A stretch of 64,000 bases of DNA. Origin: an uncultured Clostridia bacterium (GTDB lineage Bacteria > Bacillota > Clostridia > TANB77 > CAG-508). This document shows, one piece after another, positions 10,115 through 20,982 of this stretch. The stretch covers positions 73,771 through 137,770 of the forward strand of contig CAKPKP010000003.1 in assembly GCA_934167495.1 (NCBI GenBank), written 5' to 3'. Numbering within the stretch: the first letter of the stretch is position 1; every line of letters starts with the position of its first letter. The position numbers were made by a program, and so were the translations under genes. Below the pieces are notes generated by a model. It saw only the letters and a program-made list of their open reading frames with translations, was not told where the DNA came from and did no database searches.

Positions 10115-13100
10115 GAGAAGAATCCAGATTTTTTATATTATTAAAAGTTACTGTTTTATTATTACCATTAAAAGTTCCCTTAAATGTTCGTGTTGTATTT
10201 CTTCCTACTGTCTCCCAAGGATCATTTATTGATACATTATTTATTAATGATACTTCTCCTCCGTTATTTTGCAAAGTTTTAAATGTTATACTTTGATTAT
10301 TTACTCTTTTTGCAAAATTTTTCATCTGGTCTTCTGAGTTTATTGTATATAATACTGTTTGCGTTCCAGTTACATCTACAGTTTTTCCTTCTGCATTAGT
10401 TACAGTACATTTATAATATCCACCTAAATATGATGTTCCTAATCCATTTTCAGTCATTTGTGTTGTGGCAATCGAATATGATGATCCTGTTTTTCCTATT
10501 GGTTCATATGTTGCATTCTCAGCGCTAGTATCTTCACAATATTCCCACTTGTAATTAAATGTATCTCCTGGAGTTGCAGTAACAGTTGTTATAAATTCTG
10601 TTGTTATATCATCAAATAAATTTACTTTACTATTATTTATACTTATACTCATAGTTGGATGTAATTTAAATATTCTATATACTGTTGCTCCTTCTGTAGT
10701 CACTACTTTTTGTGTATCTTCTACATAATAGTATCCTGTATAATATGTTCCGGTAAGACTATCACTACCTAATTCATTTCCACGTACGGTAGTTCCATAA
10801 TCTTTATCCTTTGTTTCACTTCCTAATACTTTATCTACAATATTTCCACTTTCATCTGTAACTTGTGTTTTATCTATGTATGTTACTGGATACTTATTTA
10901 TAGTAGTGGTTCCTATAGCTTTCAAAGTTACATCTCTTGCTGGCATTGTAAATTCTTTTTCTTGATCAGGATATTTTTCTTCATCGTTTTCTGTCCATTT
11001 AACAAATGTATTAGTATATCCTGTATCAGCTATTTTCAATGTTGCACTTATATTTACTTGTTGTCCTACTTTATATGTTCCTGCTCCATTTACCTCTAAT
11101 ATGTACTCATTTTTATCTAATGTTAATTCATATTTACTTCTACTATAATATAATGCTATTTCTGCTCCTGTTTCCATAGTTGTAGTAGTTACAGCGTTTT
11201 CTTCTTCTGTTGCAGAATCAGAACATGTTAAAGATCCAAAACTATATGTTCCATATGTTACTGTAATTTTATAATCTGCTAATGTTATTAATGATCCATA
11301 CTCTAGAGTTGCAGTTCTTTCTGCTACCTTAGAATATTTATTATCTCCTGCATTTTCAAGATAATGATGTATTGTTAATGTATATGAATTTTTACTCCAA
11401 TTTGCTGTATATGTTTTATTTCCTGTACTTCCTTTTGCTATTGTTACTGTTTTATTTGCAGTTGTTCCATTGCTTCCTGTCCATCCTATGAAAGTATATC
11501 CTACTTTACTTGGATTATTTAATGTAAAGCTTTCTGTTTCCACTGTGTATTCTTCTTTATTTGTTATTCCTTCTGCTAAACTTCCGCCTGCTAAATCATA
11601 TGTTATCGTATATTGTATAGCTGTAAACTTAGCTACTAATGTATAGTTTTTAGCTGGCATATTAAATGTATAACTTGCATCTGCGGATACTCTTGTAGAA
11701 CCTTCATACCATCCTGCAAAATTATACCCTGCACTTGGAGTTGCTATTATAGTACAACTTGTTCCATAATCTAGATTTCCACTACTTCCTGATACTGTTC
11801 CTCCTGTTTCAGCTTTTCTTGTTAATGTATATTCATTTATACTCCAATTTGCTATTAATGTACCATCACCTGCTCCATATGTATATACTTGCTCCATAGT
11901 TGCTATAGGTGTATTTGTAGTTATCTTTCCTTTTCCAGTTAAAGTCCAACCTGCAAATGTATAACCTTCTCTTGTTGGAACTTCTATTGTTCTTGTTGTT
12001 TCATAATTTTGTTCAAATGTACTAATCGTTGTGCTTTCATTGTAGCTTCCTCCATTTGGATTTATTGATAATGTATATTTATTTATATTCCAATTGGCTG
12101 TATAAGTTTTGTTTCCAGTACTTCCTTTGGCTATTGTTACTGTTGTTTCTGGATTTTTGCCATTACTTCCTGTCCAGCCTGCAAATGTATATCCTTCTTT
12201 TATTGGATTATTTAATGTAAAGCTTTCTGTTTCTACTGTATATACTACTGGATTTGTTTTTCCTGTTGCTAAATTTTCTCCTACTAAATCATATGTTATT
12301 GTATATTGTATAACCGTGAATTTTGCTACTAATGTATAATCTTTAGATGGCATATCAAATGTATAACTTGCATCTGATGATACTTTTGTAGAACCTTCAT
12401 ACCATCCTGCAAATTTATATCCTGCACTTGGAGTTGCTATTATAGTACAGTTTGTTCCATAATCTAGATTTCCACTGCTTCCTGATACTGTTCCTCCTGT
12501 TTCTGCTGTTCTTGTTAATGTATATTTGTTTATTGTCCAATTTGCTGTTAATGTACCATCACCTGCTCCATATGTATATATTTGTTCTTTTGTATCTATT
12601 GGATTGTCTTTTGTTATACTTCCTTTTCCATTTAAAGTCCAACCTGCAAATGTGTAACCTTCTCTTATTGGTACTTCTATTTTCTTTGTTGTTCCATAAT
12701 TTTGTTCAAATGTACTAATTTCTGTACTTGCATTGAAGCTTCCTCCATTTGGATTTATTGATAATGTATATTTATTTATTGTCCAATTTGCTGTGTATGT
12801 TTTATTTCCTGTGCTACCTTTCACTATTGTTACAGCCTTATTTGCTGTTGCTCCATTGCTTCCTGTCCAGCCTGTAAATGTATATCCTTCTTTTATTGGA
12901 TTATTTAATGTTATATCATCAGTTTCTACAGTATATTCTACTGGATTTGTTTTTCCTGTTTCTAACATTCCTCCTACTAAATCATATGTAATTGTATATG
13001 TATTTATTGTTGCTTCAGCAGTTAATGTTACATCTTCTGCTGGAATTGTTATTGTATAGTCTTTCTCTGTACTTTCTGAAATTTTTGTGCTACTACTTGT

Positions 13101-16100
13101 CCACTTATCCCATGTATATCCGTTTTTTACTGTTGCACTTAATGGTACACTTGCACCATAATAATAGCTACCTGTTCCTGTTACATTCTCTATTCCTGTT
13201 CCGCTAGTTACATTTAATGTGTATTTATTTCTACTATAATATACTTTTAATACTGTACTTCCATCTGCTGATATAGTTCCAGTTGGTACGCTTAAACTTT
13301 CCTCATATGTAAATCCTTCTGGTGCTACTGTACTCATACTAACTCCAGCTCCAGTTGTACCTTCTGTTATTTCATCTTTTACCTTTATATAATCGCCATT
13401 TAAGTTCATTTGATATATTTGCTCTGTATATTGTGTACCTGTACTTTCTTTCCAATTTGCTGTATACGTTTTATTTCCTGTACTTCCTTTTGCTATTGTT
13501 ACTGTTTTATTTGCTGTTGTACCATTACTTCCTGTCCATCCTATAAATGTATATCCCGTTTTTCTTGGATCATTTAATATAATATTATCTGTTTCCACTG
13601 TATATTCAGTTGGATTTGTTTCACCTTCTGGTAAAGCTCCACCCGTTAAATCATAAGTTATTGTATATGTAATTATCGTTGTTTTAGCTGTTAATGTTAC
13701 ATTTCCTACTGGCATTGTTATATTGTATGTTTTAGAAGTTGAATCTGCAATTAATAATGTGTTACTACTTGTCCATGTACTCCATGTATATCCTGGTTTA
13801 ACAGTTGCATCAACTACTATGTTTGCACCATAATAATATTCTCCTGCACCAGAAACATTTGAAATTCCATTATCATGATTTACTGATAATACATATTTAT
13901 TTCTACTATAATATATTTTAAATACTGTATCTCCATTTGGTGATATTATGCCTGTTACATTGCTCAAAGCTTCTTCATATGTGAATCCTTCTTTTGTTTG
14001 TACATCTATTGATACTGATGTATCTGTCTCTCCTGCTTTTTCTTCTGTACTTATTTTTACATAATCTCCACTTAAATCCATTTCATATGTTTCTACTGTA
14101 TATCTTGTATCAGTGTTAGCTTTCCAATTTGCTTTGTATGTTCTATTCTCTGTACTTCCTTTTGCTATTGTTACTGTTACTTGTTCTGTTTCTCCATTGC
14201 TTCCTGTCCATCCTATGAAAGTATATCCTACTTTGCTTGGATTATTTAATGTAAAGCTTTCTGTTTCTACTGTATATTCTACTGGATTTGTTTTTCCTGT
14301 TTCTAACACTCCTCCTGCTAAATCATATGTTATTGTGTATTTATTTATTGTTGCTTCAGCAGTTAATGTTACATCTTCTGCTGGCATTGTTATTGTATAG
14401 TCTTTCTCTGTACTTTCTGAAATTTTTGTGCTACTACTTATCCATTTATTCCATGTATATCCGTTTTTTACTGTCACACTTGCTTTTATACTTGCACCAT
14501 AATAATACGTTCCTGCTCCTATTGCATTTTCTGTTCCTGTTCCATTAGTTATACTTAATGTATATTTATTTCTACTATAATATACTTTTAGTACTGTACT
14601 TCCATCTGGTGCTATTGTTCCGCTTGGAGTACTTAAAGTTTCTTCATATGTAAATCCTTCTTTTGTTATTATATTTGCTGATACTGTTGTATCTGTTTCT
14701 CCAACTTTTGAAACTTCTGATACTTTTTCATAGTCTCCTAATAAATTCATTTGATATGTTTCTATTTTATATGATGTATCTGTATTAGCTTTCCAATTTG
14801 CTTTATATGATTTATTTTCTGTACTTCCTTTTGCTATTGTTACAGTTATTTGTTCTATTTCTCCATTGCTTCCTGTCCATCCTATGAAAGTATATCCTAC
14901 TTTACTTGGATTATTTAATGTAAAGCTTTCTGTTTCTACTGTGTACTCTACTGGATTTGTTTTACCTGTTGCTAAATTTCCTCCTGCTAAATCATATGTT
15001 ATTGTATATGTATTTATTGTTGCTTTAGCAGTTAATGTTACATTTTCTGCTGGTATTATTATTGTATAGTCTTTCTCTGTACTTTCTGAAATTTTTGTGC
15101 TACTACTTACCCATTTACTCCATGTATATCCGTTTTTTACTGTCACACTTGCTTTGACACTTGCACCATAATAATAAGTTCCAGTTCCTGTTACACTTTC
15201 AATTCCAGTGTCTTGTAATACTGTTAATATGTACTTATTTCTGCTATAATACATACTCAAAACTGTACTTCCATCTGCTTTTATTATTCCTGTTTGAGTA
15301 CTTAAACTAGCTTCATATTTAAACCCTTCTTTAGTTACTATATCTTCAGATACTGTTTTATTTGTTTCCCCTGCTTTTATTACCTCAGATACTTTTTCAT
15401 AATTTCCTAATAAATTCATTTCATATACTTCTACTTTGTATGCTGTATCTGTATTAGAAATCCAATTTGCTGTATATGATTTGTTTCCTGTCGTTCCTTT
15501 TTCTATTGTTATTACTGTGTTTGCAGTTTCTCCATTACTTCCTGTCCAACCTGTAAATGTATATCCTGTTTTAATAGGATTGTTTAATGTAAATGTTTCT
15601 GTTTCTACTGTATACTCTACTGGATTTGTTTTTCCTGTTTCTAAACTACCTCCTGCTAAATCATATGTTATTGTATATGGTATTGTTTTGAATTTTGCTA
15701 CTAATGATCTATTGTTGTCTGGCATATTAAATGTATAATCTTCTAAATCTGATACTTTAGTTTCACCTTCGTACCAACCTGTAAATTTGTACCCTGCTTT
15801 CGCCATAGCTTTTACTTCTACACTTGTTTCATAATCTATTTCTCCACTATCTCCAGATACTGTTCCTCCATTTTCTGCTACTACTGATAATATGTATTTA
15901 TTTATTGTCCAATTTGCTGTTAATATAGAGTTTCCTGCTCCAAATGTATATGTTTGATTTGCTGTTGTTATTGGTGTTGTTTTTGTGATTGCTCCTTTTC
16001 CTGTTAATGTCCATCCTGTAAATGTATATCCTTTTCTTGTTGGTGGAGGTACTATCTTAGTAGTTCCATAATTTTGTGTTATTGTACTATTTGTAGTTTC

Positions 16101-19100
16101 TCCATTCCATTGTCCACCATTTGGATTTATTGATAATGTATATTCATTTACTATCCAATTAGCAACATATGTTTTATTTCCTATACTTCCTTGTTCTATT
16201 CTTACTATTGTTTCTGGTTGTTCGCCATTGCTTCCTGTCCATCCTATAAATGTATATCCTACTTTGCTTGGATTATTTAATGTAAAGCTTTCTGTTTCTA
16301 CTGTGTACTCTACTGGGTTTATTTGTCCTGTTGGTAAATTTCCTCCTGCTAAATCATATGTTATTGTATATATATTTACTGTTGCAGTTGCTGTTAATGT
16401 TATATCTTCTGCTGGTACTGTTATTGTGTATTCCTTATCTGCACTTTCTGCAACTTTCTCACTGGTACTTTCCCATTTACTCCATGTATATCCTGGTTTT
16501 GTTTCTGCATCTATTGTTACAGTTGCTCCATAATAGTAACTCTCTGTTTCTGTTACACTTTCTATTCCGTTTCCTTTACTTATAGTTACTGTATATTTAT
16601 TTCTACTATAATATACTTTTAATACTGCGCTTCCATCTGCTAATATTGTTCCGTTTGGTGTACTTAATGCTTCTTCATATGTAAATCCTTCCCTTGCTGT
16701 TGTACTCATATTTATATTTTCACCTGTTGTTCCGTCTTTTTCCTCTTCTTTTGCTTTTACATAGTTTCCACTTAAGTCCATCTCATATGTTTGCTCTTTA
16801 TATGTTATTCCTGAACTTTCTCTCCAGTTTGCTTTATATGTTTTATTTCCTATACTTCCTTTTGCTATTGTTACTGTTGTTTCTGGACTCTCTCCATTAC
16901 TTCCTGTCCATCCTGTAAATATATATCCTACTTTGCTTGGATTATTTAATGTAAAGCTTTCTGTTTCTACTGTGTATTCTTCTTTATTTATTATTCCTTC
17001 TGCTAAATTTCCTCCTGCTAAATCATATGTTATTGTATATGTATTTACTGTTGCAGTTGCTATTAATGTTACATCTTCTGCTGGTACTGTTATTGTGTAT
17101 TCTTTATCTGTACTTTCTGCAACTTTTTCACTGTTACTTTCCCACTTACTCCATGTATATCCTGGTTTTGTTTCTGCATTTATTGTTACTGTTGCTCCAT
17201 AGTAATAACTTTCTGTTTCTGTTACACTTTCTATTCCGTTTCCTTTACTTATAGTTACTGTATATTTATTTCTACTATAATATACTTTTAATACTGCGCT
17301 TCCATCTGCTAATATTGTTCCGTTTGGTGTACTTAATGCTTCTTCATATGTAAATCCTTCCCTTGCTGTTGTACTCATATTTATATTTTCACCTGTTGTT
17401 CCGTCTTTTTCCTCTTCTTTTGCTTTTACATAGTTTCCACTTAAGTCCATCTCATATGTTTGCTCTTTATATGTTATTCCTGAACTTTCTCTCCAGTTTG
17501 CTTTATATGTTTTATTTCCTATACTTCCTTTTGCTATTGTTACTGTTGTTTCTGGACTCTCTCCATTACTTCCTGTCCATCCTGTAAATATATATCCTAC
17601 TTTGCTTGGATTATTTAATGTAAAGCTTTCTGTTTCTACTGTGTATTCTTCTTTATTTATTATTCCTTCTGCTAAATTTCCTCCTGCTAAATCATATGTT
17701 ATTGTATATGTATTTACTGTTGCAGTTGCTATTAATGTTACATCTTCTGCTGGTACTGTTATTGTATACTCTTTATCTGTACTTTCTGCAACTTTCTCAC
17801 TGTTACTTTCCCATTTACTCCATGTATATCCTGGTTTTGTTTCTGCATCTATTGTTACAGTTGCTCCATAATAGTAGTTCTCTGTTTCAGTTACACTTTC
17901 TATTCCGTTTCCTTTACTTATAATTACTGTATATTTATTTCTACTATAATATACTTTTAATACTGTACTTCCATCTGGTGCTATTATTCCACTTGGAGTA
18001 CTTATAGTTTCTTCATATGTAAATCCTTCTTTTGTTATTATATCTGCTGATACTTCTTTGTCTGTTTCTCCTACTTTCTCTTCTGTATTTACTTTTATAT
18101 ATTCGCCACTTAAATTCATTTCATATGTTTCTACTATATATTTTGTATCTGTATTTGCTATCCAATTTGCTTTATATGTTTTATTTCCTATGCTTCCTTT
18201 TGCTATTGTTACTGTTGTTTCTGGACTTTCTCCATTACTTCCTGTCCATCCTATAAATGTATATCCTGTCTTTAATGGATTATTTAATACTATGTCTGGC
18301 ATTTCAACAGAATACTTATTTGGATTTGTTACTTCTTCTGGTAATATTCCTCCTGTTAAATCATATGTTATTGTATATATATTTATTTTTGCACCTGCTG
18401 TTAATGTTATATCTTCAGCTGGCATTGTTATTGTATATTCTTTATTAGTGCTTTCTGAAACTTTTTGACTATTACTTGTCCATTTATTCCATGTGTACCC
18501 TGGTTTTACTTCTGCATTTACTGTTACAGTTGCTCCATAATAGTAACTTTCTGCACCATTTACATTTTCTATTCCAGCTCCTTTTTCTAATGTAACAGTA
18601 TATTTATTTCTTTTATAATACACTGTTAATATTGTGCTTCCATCTGGTGCTATATTTGCTTCTACTTTACTTAATGAAGGTTCATACGTAAATCCTTCTT
18701 TTATTTCAGGAACTACTTTTGCTATTTTATCTGTTTCCCCTGTTTTTTGTCTTTCTTCAGTTTTTACATATTCCTCATTTAAATTCATTTGATATATTTC
18801 TATTTTATATGCTGTATCTGTATTAGCTTTCCAATTTGCTTTATATGTTTTATTTCCTATACTTCCTTTTTCTATTGTTACTGCTGTTTCTGGACTTTCT
18901 CCATTGCTTCCTGTCCATCCTATAAATGTATATCCTGTTTTAGTAGGATTATTTAATGTAAATGTTTCAGTTTCAACTGTATATTCTGTCTTGTTTTCTA
19001 CACCTTCCACTAAATTTCCACCTGTTAAATCATATGTTATTTCATATTTATTTAACTTAGTATTAGGTGTGATTGTTGTATCTCCAATTGGCATTGGAAT

Positions 19101-20771
19101 TTTATATTCTTTATCTGTACTTTCTGGTATATTGTCATTATCACTTGTCCATTTATCCCATGTATATCCTGGTTTTACTATAGCATCTATAGATACCTCT
19201 TCTCCATAATAATACTCTCTATCACCTATTACACTTTCAATTCCATTTTCTCCAGTTATTGTTATCTTATATTTATTTCTACTATAATATATTTTTAATA
19301 CTGTAGTTCCATCTGGTGATATTGTTCCTCTTGGAGTACTTAAATTTTCTTCATATGTAAATCCTTCTTTTGATATTACATTTACTGATACGTCTGTATC
19401 TGTTTCTCCTGTTTTTTCTTCTGTATTTATCTTTATATATTCTCCATTTAAGTTCATCTCATATATTTCTACTGTATATCTTGTATCTGGATTTGGTATC
19501 CAATTTGCTATATATGTTTTATCTTCTATACTTCCTTGCTCTATTGTTACTACTGATTTTAGTTCTCCACCATTTACTTCAGTCCAACCTCCAAATGTAT
19601 ATCCTACTTTACTAGGATTATTTAATGTAAAGCTTTCTGTTTCTATTGTATATCTTTCTGGATTTGTTTCTTCTCCTAAACTTCCTCCGTTTAATACATA
19701 TTCTATTTTATATTCTATAGCCTCCCAATTTGCTGTATATTCTTTATCTCCATCTACTGTTTCAGATATTTCTTCACTCCATCCTGCAAACTTATATCCT
19801 GGATTTCCTAATATATCTCCCTTAAATTCTGGTGTCATATCTCCTTTATGTAATCCACTAATTTCTTGTTCTTTAAATTTTCCATGTGTACCTGGCAAAT
19901 ATTTTACAGTATATGTTGGAGCTTCTCTTATTATTATTACACTATTTCCTTTTGATTTATTTCCTTCTATACCATATGTATATGCAGTTACCTTAAATAC
20001 TCCATCTGTTTCTATTTTTAATTCTTCTTGAGCATCTATTGTTTTATATTCTTTTTCTTCACTTCCTATTACTTTATAAACTGTTTTTTGTGTTTTTGTT
20101 TTTTCATTTTTCTCTGCTATTTTTACATTTACATTTCCTCTATATCTGTCTTCTTCGTAATCCTCTCCTGTTACTTCTATTTCTGGTTTTTCTACTAATT
20201 CAAATTCACCTATATTTAATTTTCCAAAAACTATATAATTTATTATAGCTTCTGTATCTTTTTCATCTATTTTTTTATCTCTTTCTATATCTCCTGCTAA
20301 TTTTTCTATTTCTTTTTCTATTTTCCAATTTTCTGTTTCTAATATATCTCTTATCTCTCTTGTTAATTCTATTTGATTTAATATTCCATCTCCGTTTATA
20401 TCTCCTAACACACTTATATCAAAGGTTCTACCATTTTGGTTATATTCTAATACCATCCCTGTTTTTATTATTCCATCTGTTACTTCCTTTTGCTTTGTAG
20501 CATTTTCATATACTGTTATTCCTTCTTCCATATTTTTTCTAAACGTCTCTATAGAAGTTTCTGGCGCTACGTTACTAACATACTTATCTGTTACTAAATA
20601 TGCTGTGCTTTCAGGATTATCTTCATTATCTTGCTGTATAATTGCTATTATTTCATCTTCTTTTTCTATTTTAGCATTTACAGTTATCTGTAATACTAGA
20701 ATAAACGATAACGCTATTAAAATACTTGCTATTAAATTAACCACTTTTTCCTTTAACATTGAATATTTCAT
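10089..20771 (-). CDS. Giant secreted InlB-type repeat protein with N-terminal dockerin-like module, 3,560 aa (frameshifted near its end)
   Basis: Residues 1-33 are a signal peptide. The shared N-terminal module follows (35-121), then a dockerin-like pair (GDINGDGILN at 123-132; GDIERDKKID further on). The body is dozens of beta repeats of three kinds: InlB/Flg_new units (YDLAGGxL, FTLNNPSKVGYTFxGWTGSNGE), units ending YYSRNKY, and GYTWxKW units with TMPAEDVTLTA. Near the C-terminus are an Ig-like segment and the first GLUG motif. The frame then runs out at RSIWSG instead of continuing into the GLUG run found in the next phase (9245-10114). The intact product would be ~3,850 aa. It has no LPXTG or terminal membrane anchor. 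Start ATG follows GGGTGA. Its N-terminal ~180 residues closely match the 1,544-aa neighbour, so the two are paralogues. Confidence 0.85.
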   Translation of the reverse strand: MKYSMLKEKVVNLIASILIALSFILVLQITVNAKIEKEDEIIAIIQQDNEDNPESTAYLVTDKYVSNVAPETSIETFRKNMEEGITVYENATKQKEVTDGIIKTGMVLEYNQNGRTFDISVLGDINGDGILNQIELTREIRDILETENWKIEKEIEKLAGDIERDKKIDEKDTEAIINYIVFGKLNIGEFELVEKPEIEVTGEDYEEDRYRGNVNVKIAEKNEKTKTQKTVYKVIGSEEKEYKTIDAQEELKIETDGVFKVTAYTYGIEGNKSKGNSVIIIREAPTYTVKYLPGTHGKFKEQEISGLHKGDMTPEFKGDILGNPGYKFAGWSEEISETVDGDKEYTANWEAIEYKIEYVLNGGSLGEETNPERYTIETESFTLNNPSKVGYTFGGWTEVNGGELKSVVTIEQGSIEDKTYIANWIPNPDTRYTVEIYEMNLNGEYIKINTEEKTGETDTDVSVNVISKEGFTYEENLSTPRGTISPDGTTVLKIYYSRNKYKITITGENGIESVIGDREYYYGEEVSIDAIVKPGYTWDKWTSDNDNIPESTDKEYKIPMPIGDTTITPNTKLNKYEITYDLTGGNLVEGVENKTEYTVETETFTLNNPTKTGYTFIGWTGSNGESPETAVTIEKGSIGNKTYKANWKANTDTAYKIEIYQMNLNEEYVKTEERQKTGETDKIAKVVPEIKEGFTYEPSLSKVEANIAPDGSTILTVYYKRNKYTVTLEKGAGIENVNGAESYYYGATVTVNAEVKPGYTWNKWTSNSQKVSESTNKEYTITMPAEDITLTAGAKINIYTITYDLTGGILPEEVTNPNKYSVEMPDIVLNNPLKTGYTFIGWTGSNGESPETTVTIAKGSIGNKTYKANWIANTDTKYIVETYEMNLSGEYIKVNTEEKVGETDKEVSADIITKEGFTYEETISTPSGIIAPDGSTVLKVYYSRNKYTVIISKGNGIESVTETENYYYGATVTIDAETKPGYTWSKWESNSEKVAESTDKEYTITVPAEDVTLIATATVNTYTITYDLAGGNLAEGIINKEEYTVETESFTLNNPSKVGYIFTGWTGSNGESPETTVTIAKGSIGNKTYKANWRESSGITYKEQTYEMDLSGNYVKAKEEEKDGTTGENINMSTTAREGFTYEEALSTPNGTILADGSAVLKVYYSRNKYTVTISKGNGIESVTETESYYYGATVTINAETKPGYTWSKWESNSEKVAESTDKEYTITVPAEDVTLIATATVNTYTITYDLAGGNLAEGIINKEEYTVETESFTLNNPSKVGYIFTGWTGSNGESPETTVTIAKGSIGNKTYKANWRESSGITYKEQTYEMDLSGNYVKAKEEEKDGTTGENINMSTTAREGFTYEEALSTPNGTILADGSAVLKVYYSRNKYTVTISKGNGIESVTETESYYYGATVTIDAETKPGYTWSKWESTSEKVAESADKEYTITVPAEDITLTATATVNIYTITYDLAGGNLPTGQINPVEYTVETESFTLNNPSKVGYTFIGWTGSNGEQPETIVRIEQGSIGNKTYVANWIVNEYTLSINPNGGQWNGETTNSTITQNYGTTKIVPPPTRKGYTFTGWTLTGKGAITKTTPITTANQTYTFGAGNSILTANWTINKYILSVVAENGGTVSGDSGEIDYETSVEVKAMAKAGYKFTGWYEGETKVSDLEDYTFNMPDNNRSLVAKFKTIPYTITYDLAGGSLETGKTNPVEYTVETETFTLNNPIKTGYTFTGWTGSNGETANTVITIEKGTTGNKSYTANWISNTDTAYKVEVYEMNLLGNYEKVSEVIKAGETNKTVSEDIVTKEGFKYEASLSTQTGIIKADGSTVLSMYYSRNKYILTVLQDTGIESVTGTGTYYYGASVKASVTVKNGYTWSKWVSSSTKISESTEKDYTIIIPAENVTLTAKATINTYTITYDLAGGNLATGKTNPVEYTVETESFTLNNPSKVGYTFIGWTGSNGEIEQITVTIAKGSTENKSYKANWKANTDTSYKIETYQMNLLGDYEKVSEVSKVGETDTTVSANIITKEGFTYEETLSTPSGTIAPDGSTVLKVYYSRNKYTLSITNGTGTENAIGAGTYYYGASIKASVTVKNGYTWNKWISSSTKISESTEKDYTITMPAEDVTLTAEATINKYTITYDLAGGVLETGKTNPVEYTVETESFTLNNPSKVGYTFIGWTGSNGETEQVTVTIAKGSTENRTYKANWKANTDTRYTVETYEMDLSGDYVKISTEEKAGETDTSVSIDVQTKEGFTYEEALSNVTGIISPNGDTVFKIYYSRNKYVLSVNHDNGISNVSGAGEYYYGANIVVDATVKPGYTWSTWTSSNTLLIADSTSKTYNITMPVGNVTLTAKTTIITYTITYDLTGGALPEGETNPTEYTVETDNIILNDPRKTGYTFIGWTGSNGTTANKTVTIAKGSTGNKTYTANWKESTGTQYTEQIYQMNLNGDYIKVKDEITEGTTGAGVSMSTVAPEGFTYEESLSVPTGTISADGSTVLKVYYSRNKYTLNVTSGTGIENVTGTGSYYYGASVPLSATVKNGYTWDKWTSSSTKISESTEKDYTITIPAEDVTLTAEATINTYTITYDLVGGMLETGKTNPVEYTVETDDITLNNPIKEGYTFTGWTGSNGATANKAVTIVKGSTGNKTYTANWTINKYTLSINPNGGSFNASTEISTFEQNYGTTKKIEVPIREGYTFAGWTLNGKGSITKDNPIDTKEQIYTYGAGDGTLTANWTINKYTLTRTAETGGTVSGSSGNLDYGTNCTIIATPSAGYKFAGWYEGSTKVSSDASYTFDMPSKDYTLVAKFTVIQYTITYDLVGENLATGKTNPVVYTVETESFTLNNPIKEGYTFAGWTGSNGKNPETTVTIAKGSTGNKTYTANWNINKYTLSINPNGGSYNESTTISTFEQNYETTRTIEVPTREGYTFAGWTLTGKGKITTNTPIATMEQVYTYGAGDGTLIANWSINEYTLTRKAETGGTVSGSSGNLDYGTSCTIIATPSAGYNFAGWYEGSTRVSADASYTFNMPAKNYTLVAKFTAIQYTITYDLAGGSLAEGITNKEEYTVETESFTLNNPSKVGYTFIGWTGSNGTTANKTVTIAKGSTGNKTYTANWSKNSYTLTIHHYLENAGDNKYSKVAERTATLEYGSLITLADYKITVTYGTYSFGSLTCSDSATEEENAVTTTTMETGAEIALYYSRSKYELTLDKNEYILEVNGAGTYKVGQQVNISATLKIADTGYTNTFVKWTENDEEKYPDQEKEFTMPARDVTLKAIGTTTINKYPVTYIDKTQVTDESGNIVDKVLGSETKDKDYGTTVRGNELGSDSLTGTYYTGYYYVEDTQKVVTTEGATVYRIFKLHPTMSISINNSKVNLFDDITTEFITTVTATPGDTFNYKWEYCEDTSAENATYEPIGKTGSSYSIATTQMTENGLGTSYLGGYYKCTVTNAEGKTVDVTGTQTVLYTINSEDQMKNFAKRVNNQSITFKTLQNNGGEVSLINNVSINDPWETVGRNTTRTFKGTFNGNNKTVTFNNIKNLDSSRARSIWSG
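16538..17875 (-). repeat. Two tandem near-identical 669-bp units in the 3,560-aa gene
   Basis: Positions ~16543-17096 recur essentially unchanged at +669 (17212-17765), giving two identical 223-residue three-domain units. Divergence resumes on either side. The identity suggests recent duplication or gene conversion, and copy number may vary or be miscounted in assemblies. Confidence 0.85.
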
Positions 20772-20809
20772 TTTTCTTCACCCTTGATATAAATATTTTC
20801 TTTACTTTT

Positions 20810-20923
20810 ATTATATATATTTATATTAAGATGTAAATGGCAATAAAAAACAGCATTTCCATTTATATTTGCGGAAATGCCATTTTTATGTTTTTGTTAA
20901 TTTTTTTTATTTTTTTATTTACA
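20810..20923 (-). promoter_or_regulatory. Shared hairpin-plus-promoter leader of the 3,560-aa gene (copy 2 of 3)
   Basis: On the minus strand: an A-rich TGTAAATAAAAAAA block (ending at 20923), hairpin GCATTTCC/GGAAATGC (20853-20880) with a T-run, -35 TTTACA (20832-20837), 16-base spacer, -10 TATAAT (20810-20815). The ATG is ~39 bases further on. This is the best preserved of the three copies. Confidence 0.65.
20845..20880 (-). terminator. Rho-independent terminator after cwlD
   Basis: The eight-base stem GCATTTCC/GGAAATGC with a 12-base loop is followed on the minus strand by TGTTTTTTATT. It lies ~100 bp past the stop of the amidase gene and just upstream of the next promoter. Confidence 0.7.
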
Positions 20924-20982
20924 AAACGTTACTTTACTAAGGATTTTTCTAGGGATTTCTAAATTTAAGCAATTATATTGTT

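Noticed and set aside
10089..10130. Programmed +1 frameshift joining the 3,560- and 289-aa frames
   Set aside because: No slippery sequence, rare-codon pause or stimulatory structure is apparent; an ordinary indel is simpler.
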